A DNA stretch of 64,000 nucleotides from CAWEQW01 sp963811365 (GCA_963811365.1 CAWEQW010000002.1:248001-312000); one strand, 5' to 3'; positions 1-8,574 are shown, counted from the first letter of the stretch. Program-made: numbers and translations. The notes: generated by a model not told the origin, from the letters alone.

Positions 1-403
1 CGGGGGGGTCGCGCGACCGGACGTGCCCGGGCTGATGGCGTCCGCCGACGTGGTGGTCACCGTGCCGTGGTACGAGCCGTTCGGCATCGTCCCGCTGGAG
101 GCGATGGCGTGCGGACGTCCCGTGGTCGGCTCCGCCGTGGGTGGGCTGCTCGACACGGTCGTGCCGGGTGAGACGGGCGAGCTCGTGCCGCCGCGCCGGG
201 CCGACCTGCTCGCCCAGACGCTCGGCGCGCTGCTCGCGGACCCGGACCGGTGCGCGGCGTACGGCGCTGCCGGCCGGCGACGGGCCGTCGATCGGTACCA
301 GTGGCAGCACGTCGTGGCGCGAACCGAGGACGTGTACGCCGGCGTGCTCGAGCGGGCGCGCAGCGGCGCGCTCCGGACGACGGACCTGGAGGTGACCCGA
401 TGA
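1..403 (+). CDS. Glycosyltransferase family 4, C-terminal part (5' end outside window)
   Basis: C-terminal ~133 residues of a GT-B fold glycosyltransferase; the frame is open to the window edge, so the true start lies upstream. The donor-site signature EPFGIVPLEAMACGRPVV (the EX7E motif of GT4 enzymes) is visible, followed by GGLLDTV and the usual closing helices. It probably transfers a sugar from a nucleotide-sugar donor in the cytoplasm during surface-glycan assembly. Its stop overlaps the gmhA start (ATGA), so the two are translationally coupled. Donor and acceptor cannot be told from this fragment; the heptose genes behind it suggest a heptose-containing glycan (inference). Confidence 0.9.
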   Translation, partial: GGVARPDVPGLMASADVVVTVPWYEPFGIVPLEAMACGRPVVGSAVGGLLDTVVPGETGELVPPRRADLLAQTLGALLADPDRCAAYGAAGRRRAVDRYQWQHVVARTEDVYAGVLERARSGALRTTDLEVTR

Positions 404-1026
404 CGCATCCCCTGCCCCGGACCCCGTGCGACCACCGCCACCTCGACGAGCTCGTGCGCGCGCTGAGCCGGTTCTCCGGCTGCGTCGACGTGGCCGACCA
501 TTGGGGCGAGCGGCTCGCGACCGTGCTGGCGGACGGTGGGCGGCTGCTCGCGGCCGGCAACGGGGGAAGCGCAGCGCAGGCCCAGCACCTGACCGCCGAG
601 CTCGTCGGCCGCTACCGCGCGGACCGGCGGCCACTCTCGGCGATCTGCCTGTCCGCGGAGACCTCGAGCCTGACCGCGATCTGCAACGACTACCCGCCTG
701 ACGAGCTGTTCGCACGCCAGGTCGAGGCGCACGGCCGCAGGGGCGACGTGCTCGCGCTGCTCTCCACGAGCGGCCGCAGCCCCAACCTGCTGGAGGCCGC
801 CCGACGCGGTCACGCCGCCGGGCTGCGCGTGTGGGCGCTCACCGGGCCGCTGCCGAACCCGCTGGCCCGGCTCGCCGACGAGGCCCTGGTGGCCGACGCG
901 CCGTTCACCGCCACGGTCCAGGAGCTGCATCTCGTCGCCGTGCACATCCTGTGCGCCTCCGTCGACCGGGCGCTCGGACTGCTCACCACGGCGCGCGCGC
1001 TGCCGGTGCAGAGCAGGCCGGCATGA
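400..1026 (+). CDS. gmhA: Sedoheptulose-7-phosphate isomerase (GmhA-like, SIS domain)
   Basis: 208 residues, normal GmhA length. GmhA converts sedoheptulose 7-phosphate to D-glycero-D-manno-heptose 7-phosphate, the first committed step to nucleotide-activated heptose. The phosphosugar-binding loops NGGSAAQAQH (about 54-63) and STSGRSPN (122-129) are present. Glu67 and His177 (in QELHLVAVH) sit where the catalytic Glu and His of E. coli GmhA are expected. The ATG overlaps the preceding glycosyltransferase stop, and the next gene starts inside this gene's stop (ATGA), so this is a tight operon. The neighbouring HldE-like gene supports the heptose assignment over a generic SIS protein. Confidence 0.88.
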   Translation: MTHPLPRTPCDHRHLDELVRALSRFSGCVDVADHWGERLATVLADGGRLLAAGNGGSAAQAQHLTAELVGRYRADRRPLSAICLSAETSSLTAICNDYPPDELFARQVEAHGRRGDVLALLSTSGRSPNLLEAARRGHAAGLRVWALTGPLPNPLARLADEALVADAPFTATVQELHLVAVHILCASVDRALGLLTTARALPVQSRPA

Positions 1027-2391
1027 CCGGCCCGCTCGTCGTCGTCGGCGACGCCCTGCTCGACGTCGACCTGGACGGGACCGCCGGCCGGCTGGCTCCG
1101 GACGCCCCGGTGCCGGTGCTGGGCGACGTGCGCCAGCGGGTCCGGGCGGGCGGGGCCGGGCTCGCCGCCGAGCTGGCCGCCCGCGACGGCGCCGAGGTGG
1201 TGCTGGTGACCGCCCTGGCCGACGACGAGGCCGCCGAGCAGGTCGCGGCCGCGCTGGCGTCCCGGGTCCGGGTGCTGCGGGTGCCGTACGACGGCAGCAC
1301 CCCGGTCAAGCAGCGGATCCGCGCCTCGGGGCAGTCGCTGCTCCGGCTCGACGCCGCAGAGCGACCGGGACGGGTGGGGGAGCCGCCCGCGGCGGTACGC
1401 GGCGGTGCTCGCGCATGCGGGAGCCGTGCTGGTCTCCGACTACGGGCGCGGCCTCGCGGCGCACCCGGTGCTGCGGTCCTGGATGGCGGCCGCACGCTCA
1501 CCGCTGGTGTGGGACCCGCACCCGCGCGGTCCGGAGCCCGTGCCCGGCGCCCAGCTCGTCTCGCCGAACGAGTCGGAGGTCGCCGGGATGGCCCGCGCGG
1601 CCGGTTCGGAGCAGCCCACCTCTCCGGCCGACCTGGAGCAGCACGCCGCGCGGCTGCTGCGCCGCTGGCGGGCGCAGGCGGTGGCGGTGACCCTGGGCGA
1701 ACGAGGCGTGCTGCTCTCGCACGGCGACGGTGCGCCGATGATGGTGCCGTCGCCCGCCGTGCCGTGCCTCGACCCGTGCGGTGCCGGGGACCGGTTCGCG
1801 GCGTCCGCGGCCCTGGCACTGGGTGCCGGTGCGGTGACCAGCGAGGCGGTGCAGCAGGCGGTGCTGGATGCGGCCGGCTTCGTGGCCGGCGGCGGTGCGG
1901 CCGCGGTCGGGCTGCCTGCGGTCGAGTGGTCCCCGCAGGCGCACGGGCCGGCCACCCACGGCGGTCGACCCGGCTCCGGGCGTCCGGTGGTGGTCGCGAC
2001 CGGCGGCTGCTTCGACCTGCTGCACGCCGGGCACGTCGCCACCCTGGAGGCCGCGCGGGCACTCGGCGACCGGCTCGTGGTCTGTCTGAACTCCGACGCC
2101 TCGGTGCGCCGGCTCAAGGGCCCGGGCCGACCGGTGGTGCCGCAGGCCGACCGGGCCCGGCTCGTGGGCGCGCTGAGCTGCGTCGACGAGGTCGTGGTCT
2201 TCGACGAGGACACGCCGGTGCGGACCCTGCGCCGGGTGCGACCGGACCTGTGGGTGAAGGGCGGCGACTACGCGGGTGCGGAGCTCCCCGAGACCGAGGT
2301 GCTCCGCGAGTGGGGGGGCCAGGCCGTCGTGGTGCCGTACCTCGAGGGCCGCTCCACGACCGGCCTGGTGGCCCGGGCGGGACATGGCTGA
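1023..2391 (+). pseudogene. hldE: HldE-like bifunctional heptose-7-P kinase / heptose-1-P nucleotidyltransferase, frame-broken
   Basis: HldE (RfaE) phosphorylates heptose 7-phosphate at C1 and, after dephosphorylation, activates it with a nucleotide. The N-terminal PfkB kinase half starts at 1023 (VVVGDALLDVDLDG) and reads in one frame to about 1385. The rest continues one frame on, with LVSDYGRG, the PfkB ATP signature DPCGAGDRFAASAAL, and the cytidylyltransferase-type domain (GGCFDLLHAGHV, DLWVKGGDY). The break falls between about 1376 and 1392, next to a GGGGG run; deleting one base gives a 455-residue protein, the usual HldE length. It is either a real frameshift or a one-base sequence error; no slippery recoding motif is evident. 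No gmhB or hldD is in the window. Confidence 0.85.
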
Positions 2392-2446
2392 CGTCCCCGC
2401 GCGACCGACGGGAGACGAGGACCGGACGAGAGGGAGATGACGATTC

Positions 2447-3133
2447 ATGACGGACCTGGGAACCGTCCTGGTCACCGGTGGCGCCTCGGGTCTCGGCGCC
2501 GCGGTGGCTGCGGAGGTCCGGAACGCCGGGGGCACCCCGGTGGTGCTCGACCGGGCGGTGCCGCACGACCCGCACGAGAGCCTGCTGGTGGACCTCGCGC
2601 AGCCGCGCGACGCCGAGCGCGCGATCCGGGACGCGTCGCGCCGGCTCGGTGGCTTCGACGCGGTGGTCACCTGCGCCGGGGTCGACGCGTGCGGGCGGCT
2701 GGAGGACGTGGACGCCGACCAGTGGGACACTGTGGTGAGCGTGAACCTGCTCGGCACCGTGGCCGCGGTGCGTGCGGTGCTGCCCGACCTGCTCGCGCGG
2801 CACGGGCGGGTGGTCACGGTCGCCTCGACGCTGGGGCTGCGCGCGTTGAGCGACGCCACGGCGTACTGCGCGTCGAAGTTCGGCGTCGTCGGGTTCAGCC
2901 GCGCCCTGGCCGCCGAGACGCAGGGCCGCATCGGCGTGACCATGCTGGTCCCCGGCGGGATGCACACGGCGTTCTTCGACGGCCGCGCCGAGCAGTACAG
3001 GCCGCCCCCGGACGCCAAGCTCAACCAGCCGGCGGACGTGGCTCGGGCGGTCGTGTTCGCGCTTCGGCAGCCGCCGGGCTGCGAGGTCCGCGAGCTCGTG
3101 GTGACCCCGTCCGTGGAGGGTTCCTGGCCGTGA
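2447..3133 (+). CDS. Short-chain dehydrogenase/reductase
   Basis: 228-residue classical SDR, probably cytoplasmic. The N-terminal dinucleotide-binding motif is TGGASGLGAA, the catalytic YCASK is present, and VNLLGTVAAV marks the NNAG-helix region, here with TCAGVDACG. The start at 2447 was chosen over an out-of-frame ATG at 2437 because the family N-terminus (TDLGTVLVTGG) follows it and GAGAGGGAG lies upstream. The next gene's GTG overlaps its stop (GTGA), so it belongs to the glycan operon. It may reduce or oxidise an activated sugar, but classical SDRs have broad substrates and the reaction cannot be read from the sequence. It is not the extended-SDR type expected for HldD. Confidence 0.82.
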   Translation: MTDLGTVLVTGGASGLGAAVAAEVRNAGGTPVVLDRAVPHDPHESLLVDLAQPRDAERAIRDASRRLGGFDAVVTCAGVDACGRLEDVDADQWDTVVSVNLLGTVAAVRAVLPDLLARHGRVVTVASTLGLRALSDATAYCASKFGVVGFSRALAAETQGRIGVTMLVPGGMHTAFFDGRAEQYRPPPDAKLNQPADVARAVVFALRQPPGCEVRELVVTPSVEGSWP

Positions 3134-4125
3134 GCCGGCCACGCGCGCTGGTGCTGCGGGCGCTCGGGGTCGGGGACCTGCTCGCCGGGGTGCCGGCGCT
3201 GCGTGCGCTCCGGCGAGCCCTCCCCGGTCACGAGACCGTGCTGGCGGCCCCCGAGCCGTTGCGGCCCCTGGTCGCGCTCACCGGCGCGGTGGACCGGCTG
3301 CTGCCGACCGGCGAGCTCGAGCCGGTGCCGTGGACCGGTGCGGCTCCCGACGTCGCGGTGGACCTGCACGGCTGCGGCCCGGAGAGTCATCGGCTGCTGC
3401 TGGCACTGGAGCCTCGGCGGCTGGTGGGCTTCGGGTGCGCCCGCCTGCAGCACGACGGACCGCAGTGGCGCGACGCGGAGCACGAACGCGCTCGCTGGGT
3501 GCGCCTCGTCACGGAGTCGTTCGACCTCCCGAGCGTCGCGGGCCAGTCCGACGACGTCCGGATCGAGGTCCCGGACGAGCCGCCGCTGTGCGCAGGTGCG
3601 GTCGTGGTGCACCCTGGCGCCGCCTCGGCGTCGCGGCGCTGGCCCGCGGAGCGCTTCGCCGCGGTGGCCGCCTGGCTCCGCGACGCCACCGGTTCTCCGG
3701 TCCTGGTCACCGGCTCCGCCGGCGAGCGGCCGGTCGCCGAGGAGGTACGGCGCAGCGCTGGGCTGGCTGCGTCGTCCGTGGTCGCCGGGGCCACCGACCT
3801 GCGGACGCTGGCCGCCACGGTGGCCCGCGCGCGACTCGTGGTGAGTGGGGACACCGGGGTCGCACACCTCGCGTCGGCCTACGGCGTGCCGTCGGTGGTG
3901 CTGTTCGGACCGACCCCGCCGTCGTCCTGGGGACCGCCGGCGAGCGGACCGCACACCGTGCTCTGGCACGGCGCCGCCGGCCGGCCGCGCGGGGACCCGC
4001 ACGGGGACGTGCTCGACCCGACGCTCGCACGGGTCTCGGTGGACGAGGTGGTCGCCGCGGCTGCGCTCAGGCTGCGGTCTGCGGACCGGGCACCCGTTCG
4101 GCGAACCAGTCCAGCGTCAGCTTGA
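3130..4125 (+). CDS. Glycosyltransferase family 9 (heptosyltransferase-like)
   Basis: 331 residues. Family 9 enzymes transfer heptose from a nucleotide-heptose donor; WaaC and WaaF are the model members. Family features: N-terminal LRALGVGDLLAGVPALRALR, VVHPGAASASRRWP at mid-protein, and the donor-site motif VVSGDTGVAHLASAYGVPSVVLFGPTPP. The GTG start overlaps the SDR stop. Its 3' end overlaps the convergent epimerase gene by 59 nt, which leaves no room for an intergenic terminator. Together with GmhA and HldE this suggests that an actinobacterium without lipopolysaccharide adds heptose to a surface glycan or glycoprotein (inference). Confidence 0.85.
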   Translation: MSRPRALVLRALGVGDLLAGVPALRALRRALPGHETVLAAPEPLRPLVALTGAVDRLLPTGELEPVPWTGAAPDVAVDLHGCGPESHRLLLALEPRRLVGFGCARLQHDGPQWRDAEHERARWVRLVTESFDLPSVAGQSDDVRIEVPDEPPLCAGAVVVHPGAASASRRWPAERFAAVAAWLRDATGSPVLVTGSAGERPVAEEVRRSAGLAASSVVAGATDLRTLAATVARARLVVSGDTGVAHLASAYGVPSVVLFGPTPPSSWGPPASGPHTVLWHGAAGRPRGDPHGDVLDPTLARVSVDEVVAAAALRLRSADRAPVRRTSPASA

Positions 4126-5044
4126 GCCCCTCCTCCAGAGGCACGCGCGGCTCCCAGCCCAGCACCTCCCGGGCCAGCCGGATGTCGGGTCGACGCAGCT
4201 TGGGGTCGTCCTGCGGGAGGTCGACGTGCGCCACCGCGGCCTCGCACCCGGCGAGCTCGCAGATGACCTCTGCGAGCTCGGCCACGGAGGTCTCGTGGCC
4301 GCTGCCGATGTTCACCGGGCCGGCGAGGTCCGAGCAGGCGAGCGCGAGGAGCCCGTCGACGGTGTCCTGCACGAAGCACAGGGACCGGGTCTGGCTGCCG
4401 TCACCGGCGACCGTGAGCGGTTGGCCACTGAGCGCCTGCCGGGCGAAGGTCGGCACGACGCGGCCGTCGTCGACCGCCATCCGCGGGCCGTAGGTGTTGA
4501 AGATCCGGGCGATCGCGGTGTCCGCCCCGCGCTCGCGTCGGTAGGCCGAGGTGACCGCCTCGGCGAAGCGCTTCGCCTCGTCGTACACGCTGCGCGGTCC
4601 GGTGGGGTTGACGTTGCCCCAGTAGCCCTCCGGCTGCGGGTGCACGAGCGGGTCGCCGTACACCTCCGAGGTGGACGCCAGCAGGAAGCGGGCGCCGTGC
4701 GCGGTCGCCAGGTCGAGGGCGTTCATCGTGCCGAGGCTGCCGACCCGCAGGGTCTCGAGCGGCAGCCGGGCGTAGTGGACGGGGGAGGCGGGGGAGGCCA
4801 GGTGCAGCACCCAGTCGACCGGCTCCTTGCCGACGACCGGGCCGAGCGGTTCGCTCACGTCGGTGCGGACGAACCTGAAGCCGTCGCGTCCCTCCAGGTC
4901 GGCGATGTTGTCGCTGCGTCCGGTGGACAGGTCGTCCAGGCAGGTCACCCGCGCCCCGAGCCCCACCAGGCGCTCGCACATCCAGGATCCGACGAACCCG
5001 GCGCCACCGGTCACCACGACGTGCCGCCCGGCGAGCTCGCTCAT
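4067..5044 (-). CDS. NAD-dependent epimerase/dehydratase, UDP-glucuronate decarboxylase (UDP-xylose synthase)-like
   Basis: 325-residue extended SDR. Rossmann motif GGAGFVG (13-19), catalytic YDEAK (Tyr154, Lys158) with STSEVYGD just before it, and the run HPQPEGYWGNVNPTGPRS, which is typical of UDP-glucuronate decarboxylases. That enzyme makes UDP-xylose from UDP-glucuronate for glycan synthesis. Its ATG overlaps the stop of the upstream sigma-factor gene (ATGA, 5041-5044), so it is translated with the sigma factor. A dTDP-glucose dehydratase-like activity is a less likely alternative. Confidence 0.85.
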   Translation of the reverse strand: MSELAGRHVVVTGGAGFVGSWMCERLVGLGARVTCLDDLSTGRSDNIADLEGRDGFRFVRTDVSEPLGPVVGKEPVDWVLHLASPASPVHYARLPLETLRVGSLGTMNALDLATAHGARFLLASTSEVYGDPLVHPQPEGYWGNVNPTGPRSVYDEAKRFAEAVTSAYRRERGADTAIARIFNTYGPRMAVDDGRVVPTFARQALSGQPLTVAGDGSQTRSLCFVQDTVDGLLALACSDLAGPVNIGSGHETSVAELAEVICELAGCEAAVAHVDLPQDDPKLRRPDIRLAREVLGWEPRVPLEEGLKLTLDWFAERVPGPQTAA

Positions 5045-5961
5045 GCCGGGTCCCCCGTGAGCTGGTCGCGCAAGCGGGCCAGGATCCGGCTCAGCAGCCG
5101 GGACACCTGCACCTGCGTCACGCCGAGCTCGTCGGCGATCTGCTGCTGGGTCTGCTCCTCGAAGAACCGGAGGTGCAGGATCCGCCGGTCGCGCTCGTCG
5201 AGCCCCTGCACCAGCGGCTGGAGGACCACCCGGGCCTCTGCGGCGTTCTGCGCGGTGTCCTCGCTGCCGAGCATGTCGCCCAGCGTGGCCGTGGTGTCGT
5301 CGCTCACCGGCCTGTCGAGCGATGCCGGAGAGAAGCAGCCGTCCGCGGACAGTGCCTCCAGCACGTCGTCGATGGGCGCGTCGAGGCGCTGCGCCACCTC
5401 CGACGGCCGCGGCGAGCGACCGAGCTCCTGGTCGAGGTCGCTTCGGATGCTGATGATCCGGGTCTGCAGCTCCTGGATGCGTCGCGGGGGTCGCACCGTC
5501 CAGCCGTGGTCCCGGAAGTACTTCCGCAGCTCCCCGCGGATCGTGGGCACGGCGAACGACAGCAGGTCGGTGCCGAGCGTCGGGTCGAACTGCCGCGCGG
5601 AGCGCAGCAGCGCCAGGTGGGCCACCTGCTCGAGGTCGTCGTCAGGGACACCGCGGTTCCGGTAGCGCCGGGCCACCGCGCGGGCCACGCCCATGTTGAG
5701 GACGACGACGCGCTCGATGAGCCGCTGGCGCTCCTCGGGATCGGTGGTCTCGGCGGCGCGCTCGAGGAGCGCCGCCGTGGCCTCTCCTCGTCCGGCGCCG
5801 TAGTCGCGAAGGTCTGGATCGCCCGATGCGGGGTACCCGTCCCCGACCAGGGACAGGGCCCGCGGGGCCGACTGCTCCGGCCCGAGGGAGGGCGGTCCGG
5901 AGGACGGCCCGGTAAACGGTGCTGCAAAGCACAAAGCAGGCAAGGCGTTCTGCATGGTCAT
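5041..5961 (-). CDS. SigB/SigF/SigG-family RNA polymerase sigma factor
   Basis: 306 residues from the ATG at 5961, which has GGAGG five bases upstream; an upstream in-frame start lacks this. Region 2 (ARAVARRYRNRGVPDDDLEQVAH), a region-3 helix (GRSPRPSEVAQRL) and a region-4 helix-turn-helix (QQQIADELGVTQVQVSRLL) place it in the stress-response sigma-70 group of actinobacteria. These factors are normally held by an RsbW/UsfX-type anti-sigma factor; none is encoded here. Its stop overlaps the epimerase start, an unusual coupling of a stress sigma factor to nucleotide-sugar metabolism. A self-type promoter lies upstream (6075-6099). Confidence 0.9.
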   Translation of the reverse strand: MTMQNALPALCFAAPFTGPSSGPPSLGPEQSAPRALSLVGDGYPASGDPDLRDYGAGRGEATAALLERAAETTDPEERQRLIERVVVLNMGVARAVARRYRNRGVPDDDLEQVAHLALLRSARQFDPTLGTDLLSFAVPTIRGELRKYFRDHGWTVRPPRRIQELQTRIISIRSDLDQELGRSPRPSEVAQRLDAPIDDVLEALSADGCFSPASLDRPVSDDTTATLGDMLGSEDTAQNAAEARVVLQPLVQGLDERDRRILHLRFFEEQTQQQIADELGVTQVQVSRLLSRILARLRDQLTGDPA

Positions 5962-6074
5962 CGGCCCTCCGAGGTAACGGGGGACGACCGCCGGCTTCTT
6001 CAGCGGACGAGGAGTCGCACGAGGCAACGCCACGACGGGGACCGCAACCAATCACTCCCGTCGTCGTCTTGGTC

Positions 6075-6099
6075 ATACCCAGCCTGTGCCGCCGCAACC
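6075..6099 (-). promoter_or_regulatory. Candidate SigB/SigF-type promoter upstream of the sigma-factor gene
   Basis: On the minus strand GGTTG (6099-6095), a 14-base spacer and GGGTAT (6080-6075) resemble the GTTT-N14-16-GGGTAT promoter of SigB/SigF holoenzymes. It lies about 115 nt before the sigma-factor start codon in a 207-nt gene-free gap. These sigma factors commonly autoregulate, so the site is plausible, but one mismatched copy is weak evidence. Confidence 0.35.
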
Positions 6100-6168
6100 G
6101 CCGAGCCGGCGACAGCACAGGATTCTCAGGCTCCGTTCACGGAGCCGGAACCTACGGACCGGTCGGCG

Positions 6169-6978
6169 TCACGTCCAGTGCGGCGGCACCTCCAGGGCGG
6201 GTGGCACCGTGGTGTGCCGGTCGCCCCTGGCGGACGCCAGCTGGGGACGGGTGAGGAACAGTGCCCCGGTGAGCACGGCGCCGCGCACGTCCGCGCCTCG
6301 GAGGTCGGCTCCGATGAGGTCGGCTCGGTCCAGGTCCAGGTCTCGGAGGTCGGCACCGATCAGCAGCGCGTTGCGCAGGCTCGCCCCACGCAGGTCCATG
6401 CCTCGCAGGTCGCGGCCGGTCAGGTCGGAGCCCGCCAGGTCGGGACCGGGACGGTGGGCTCGCGCGGCGGCGGACGCCCGACGCAGGACGGGTACGGCGC
6501 GGCCGCGGAGCCGGTCGACGTCGAGCGCCTCGACCGTGGCCGGTGCAGCCTGCGTCGCCGCCTCCGCCTCGCGGACGAGCGCGTCCAGCTCCGGGTGCAG
6601 GGCCGCCGCCTCCGCGAGCGCGCGCGCCTCGTCGAGGTACCAGAGCAGCTCGTGGAGGTCGCGCATCGCGGCGAAGACCCGGGGAAGCGCGGCGGAGACG
6701 GCCGGGTCGCGACGGTCCCGGCCGTCGAAGGTCACCGACACGACCTGCTGGCCGGCACCGAAGCAGTCGTAGACCGTGCAGCCGGGGAAGCCCTTCTCGC
6801 GGAGCCGGTCGTGGACGCCGCAGCAGGAGTCCGGGCGCAGGTGCGGGCAGGGCACGCCGGCGGGCTTGTCGAGCGCGAACTCCGACGAGGCCTCGAACCT
6901 GGGGACGATGCAGCACAGCCCGGCGCAGCGCGAGCAGTCCGCGCGCAGCCGGTCCCGCGCAGTCCGTCCGGCGCTCAT
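6169..6978 (-). CDS. Pentapeptide-repeat protein with N-terminal cysteine cluster
   Basis: 269 residues. The ATG at 6978 follows GAGGAGG. An N-terminal region of about 60 residues has a dense cysteine pattern (CSRCAGLCC, then CPHLRPDSCCGVH and PGCTVYDCFG) that looks metal-binding (YkgJ-like, zinc or iron-sulfur). A helical middle follows. Residues about 195-250 form A(D/N)LXX pentapeptide repeats such as DLTGRDLRGMDLRGASL and GADLRGADVRGAVLTG, which should fold as a right-handed quadrilateral beta helix. The function is unknown; pentapeptide repeats act as scaffolds or DNA mimics. Three copies of a 16-bp tandem repeat lie just upstream. Confidence 0.8.
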   Translation of the reverse strand: MSAGRTARDRLRADCSRCAGLCCIVPRFEASSEFALDKPAGVPCPHLRPDSCCGVHDRLREKGFPGCTVYDCFGAGQQVVSVTFDGRDRRDPAVSAALPRVFAAMRDLHELLWYLDEARALAEAAALHPELDALVREAEAATQAAPATVEALDVDRLRGRAVPVLRRASAAARAHRPGPDLAGSDLTGRDLRGMDLRGASLRNALLIGADLRDLDLDRADLIGADLRGADVRGAVLTGALFLTRPQLASARGDRHTTVPPALEVPPHWT

Positions 6979-6987
6979 CGCCTCCTC

Positions 6988-7035
6988 CTCGAGCCGTCCC
7001 GTCCTCGAGCCGTCCCGTGCTCGAGCCGTCCCGTC
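6988..7035. repeat. Three tandem copies of a 16-bp repeat
   Basis: CTCGAGCCGTCCCGTC occurs at 6988-7003, 7004-7019 (final base G) and 7020-7035 without gaps. The array is 10-57 nt upstream of the pentapeptide-protein start, where promoter and operator sequences would lie. It may be a regulator-binding array or simple slippage. Confidence 0.9.
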
Positions 7036-7069
7036 CTCGGTCACGGACCCGGCTCGAGCCACCCTACGG

Positions 7070-7258
7070 TCAGGTCAGCACCAGCACGAGCAGGACGACG
7101 ATCGCGATCCCCAGCACGATCCACAGGCCGATCAGCAGCGGCGTGAGCACGACAGGCCCCGCCGTACGCCGTGGCGGGCTCTGATCCGGCACCGGCGCGC
7201 TGGTGGTCTCGCTCTGCGGGTCGAGGTGGCTCTCGCCCTCGCTGGGTCCGACGGTCAT
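7070..7258 (-). CDS. Small single-pass membrane protein
   Basis: 62 residues. AGGAG sits six bases before the ATG at 7258. A polar, proline-rich N-terminus (about 35 residues) is followed by one hydrophobic helix (LLIGLWIVLGIAIVVLLVLV) that ends at the C-terminus, which gives a tail-anchored topology. No recognised domain. It lies in a minus-strand row of small membrane genes; the function is unknown. Confidence 0.65.
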   Translation of the reverse strand: MTVGPSEGESHLDPQSETTSAPVPDQSPPRRTAGPVVLTPLLIGLWIVLGIAIVVLLVLVLT

Positions 7259-7323
7259 GGGAACTCCTGCGGTCGCGGCGGCGGGAAGCCCGCACAGGTA
7301 CCCCACGGCCACCAGGGCATCCG

Positions 7324-7794
7324 TCAGCGGCGGCTCGGCTCCTCGAGCGCCGGCTCCTCGGCCGCGCCCGGCGCAGGTCCAGCCGTCGACGCGCCACCGC
7401 GCAGCCACGGGTCCAGCCGTCGGCCGAGCCACCACGCCGCGGAGCCGGCGAGCGCCCAGACCACCAGTGCGATCCGAAGCGCCTCACCGTCCTCGCCGAG
7501 CAGGAAGCGCACCGCGTCGCCCGACAGGTAGGCCAGCGACACGGCCAGCCACGTGAACGCCCGGCCGCGCCAGCCCCACGTCGGGGGTCCGAAGTACGCC
7601 GGGTCGCGGCGGGCCCGCCGCACCAGGGACCCGACCACGGCCGCCGCCGCGACGGCCAACGTCGCGACGGCGGCCGAACGGGCCGGTCCGCTCAGCCCCG
7701 CCCAGGCCAGGAGGGCGAGGCACAGCGGGACCAGGACGGCTGCGGCGAGCAGCATCCGGGCACGCGGGGGAAGGGGGGACGACGGCGCGCGCAC
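7324..7794 (-). CDS. Hypothetical membrane protein, about four transmembrane helices
   Basis: 156 residues from a GTG start. Hydrophobic stretches at about 14-35 (MLLAAAVLVPLCLALLAWAG), 40-58, 80-97 and 107-123 suggest four membrane helices with a proline/alanine-rich tail. No family was recognised. The start is uncertain because the upstream ribosome-binding site is weak. Codon use (GC in third positions) is that of a real gene. Confidence 0.6.
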   Translation of the reverse strand: MRAPSSPLPPRARMLLAAAVLVPLCLALLAWAGLSGPARSAAVATLAVAAAAVVGSLVRRARRDPAYFGPPTWGWRGRAFTWLAVSLAYLSGDAVRFLLGEDGEALRIALVVWALAGSAAWWLGRRLDPWLRGGASTAGPAPGAAEEPALEEPSRR

Positions 7795-7845
7795 GTCCTG
7801 GGAGTTGACGCGTGCGCCCCCGCTGAAACCCGGCCGGGCGGGCGG

Positions 7846-8415
7846 TCAGTGGAGGTGCTGCACGACCTGCTCGACCGCGACCGCCGCCGCGGCGACCGCG
7901 CTGCTGACCGCGGCGGCCACCAGAACGAGCCGCTTGCGGCTGCGGCGCCGGGCGGGCGCCGGCGGGAGCGGCACCAGCTCCAGGCGCGACTCCAGCAGGT
8001 CGGCGAGCCGGGTCACTTCTCCGGTGGAGAGCACCCGGGTGGTGTGCCGCATGATGTGCAGCAGGGTCGCCGGCGAGGCGACCAGCACGCCGTCGCAGTC
8101 CTCGGCGACCTCGGGCTCGCCGTTCGACTCGAGCACGACGGCGGGCCGGAGCGCCTGCTGGTGCCGGGCGGGCAGGAGCGGACGCAGGGCCTCCGCGCCG
8201 ACGCGGGCCTCGGCGACCTGGGCGTGCAGCGGCGCGTCGGTGAGCGTCCCGCCGCCGCGGCGCAGCACGACGTACACCCCACTGGGGCCGACCACCACCT
8301 GGTCCACGAGATCGTCGCCACCTGGCCGACGGACCCGCTCGAAGAGCCGCCAGTGGCTGCGGGGGAGCGGGTCGGACTGCTGCCAGGGTGCTCGTGTCCC
8401 GATCGTCTGAGCCAT
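7846..8415 (-). CDS. NERD-like domain protein with C-terminal transmembrane helix
   Basis: 189 residues from the ATG at 8415, preceded by GGGAGGG. The region VVVGPSGVYVVLRRG and the following alternating strands and helices resemble the core of a nuclease-related (NERD) domain (pattern VVGPXGVFVI), but a clear nuclease D-ExK set is not seen, so it may be inactive. Residues about 160-185 (LVLVAAAVSSAVAAAAVAV) form a membrane anchor after a basic run RRRSRKR. It is divergent from the DUF3140 gene across 159 nt. Function unknown. Confidence 0.6.
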   Translation of the reverse strand: MAQTIGTRAPWQQSDPLPRSHWRLFERVRRPGGDDLVDQVVVGPSGVYVVLRRGGGTLTDAPLHAQVAEARVGAEALRPLLPARHQQALRPAVVLESNGEPEVAEDCDGVLVASPATLLHIMRHTTRVLSTGEVTRLADLLESRLELVPLPPAPARRRSRKRLVLVAAAVSSAVAAAAVAVEQVVQHLH

Positions 8416-8574
8416 CTCGGCCCTCCCCTGCTCGCACCCGATGCACGCTGGCAGAAGCCTAGGATCTCCACGCCCGATGCGGGAGGGGTTTGCCCGATCC
8501 TGTGCCCTGCATGGGTTCCCGTGGCCCGGGTACCCGCCCGAGACGCGCGACCGCACCCGACGGAGGAGGAGCCG

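Noticed and set aside
1376..1392. Programmed ribosomal frameshifting in hldE
   Set aside because: No slippery heptamer was seen, and several unrelated genes here show the same +1 change, which suggests error or mutation.
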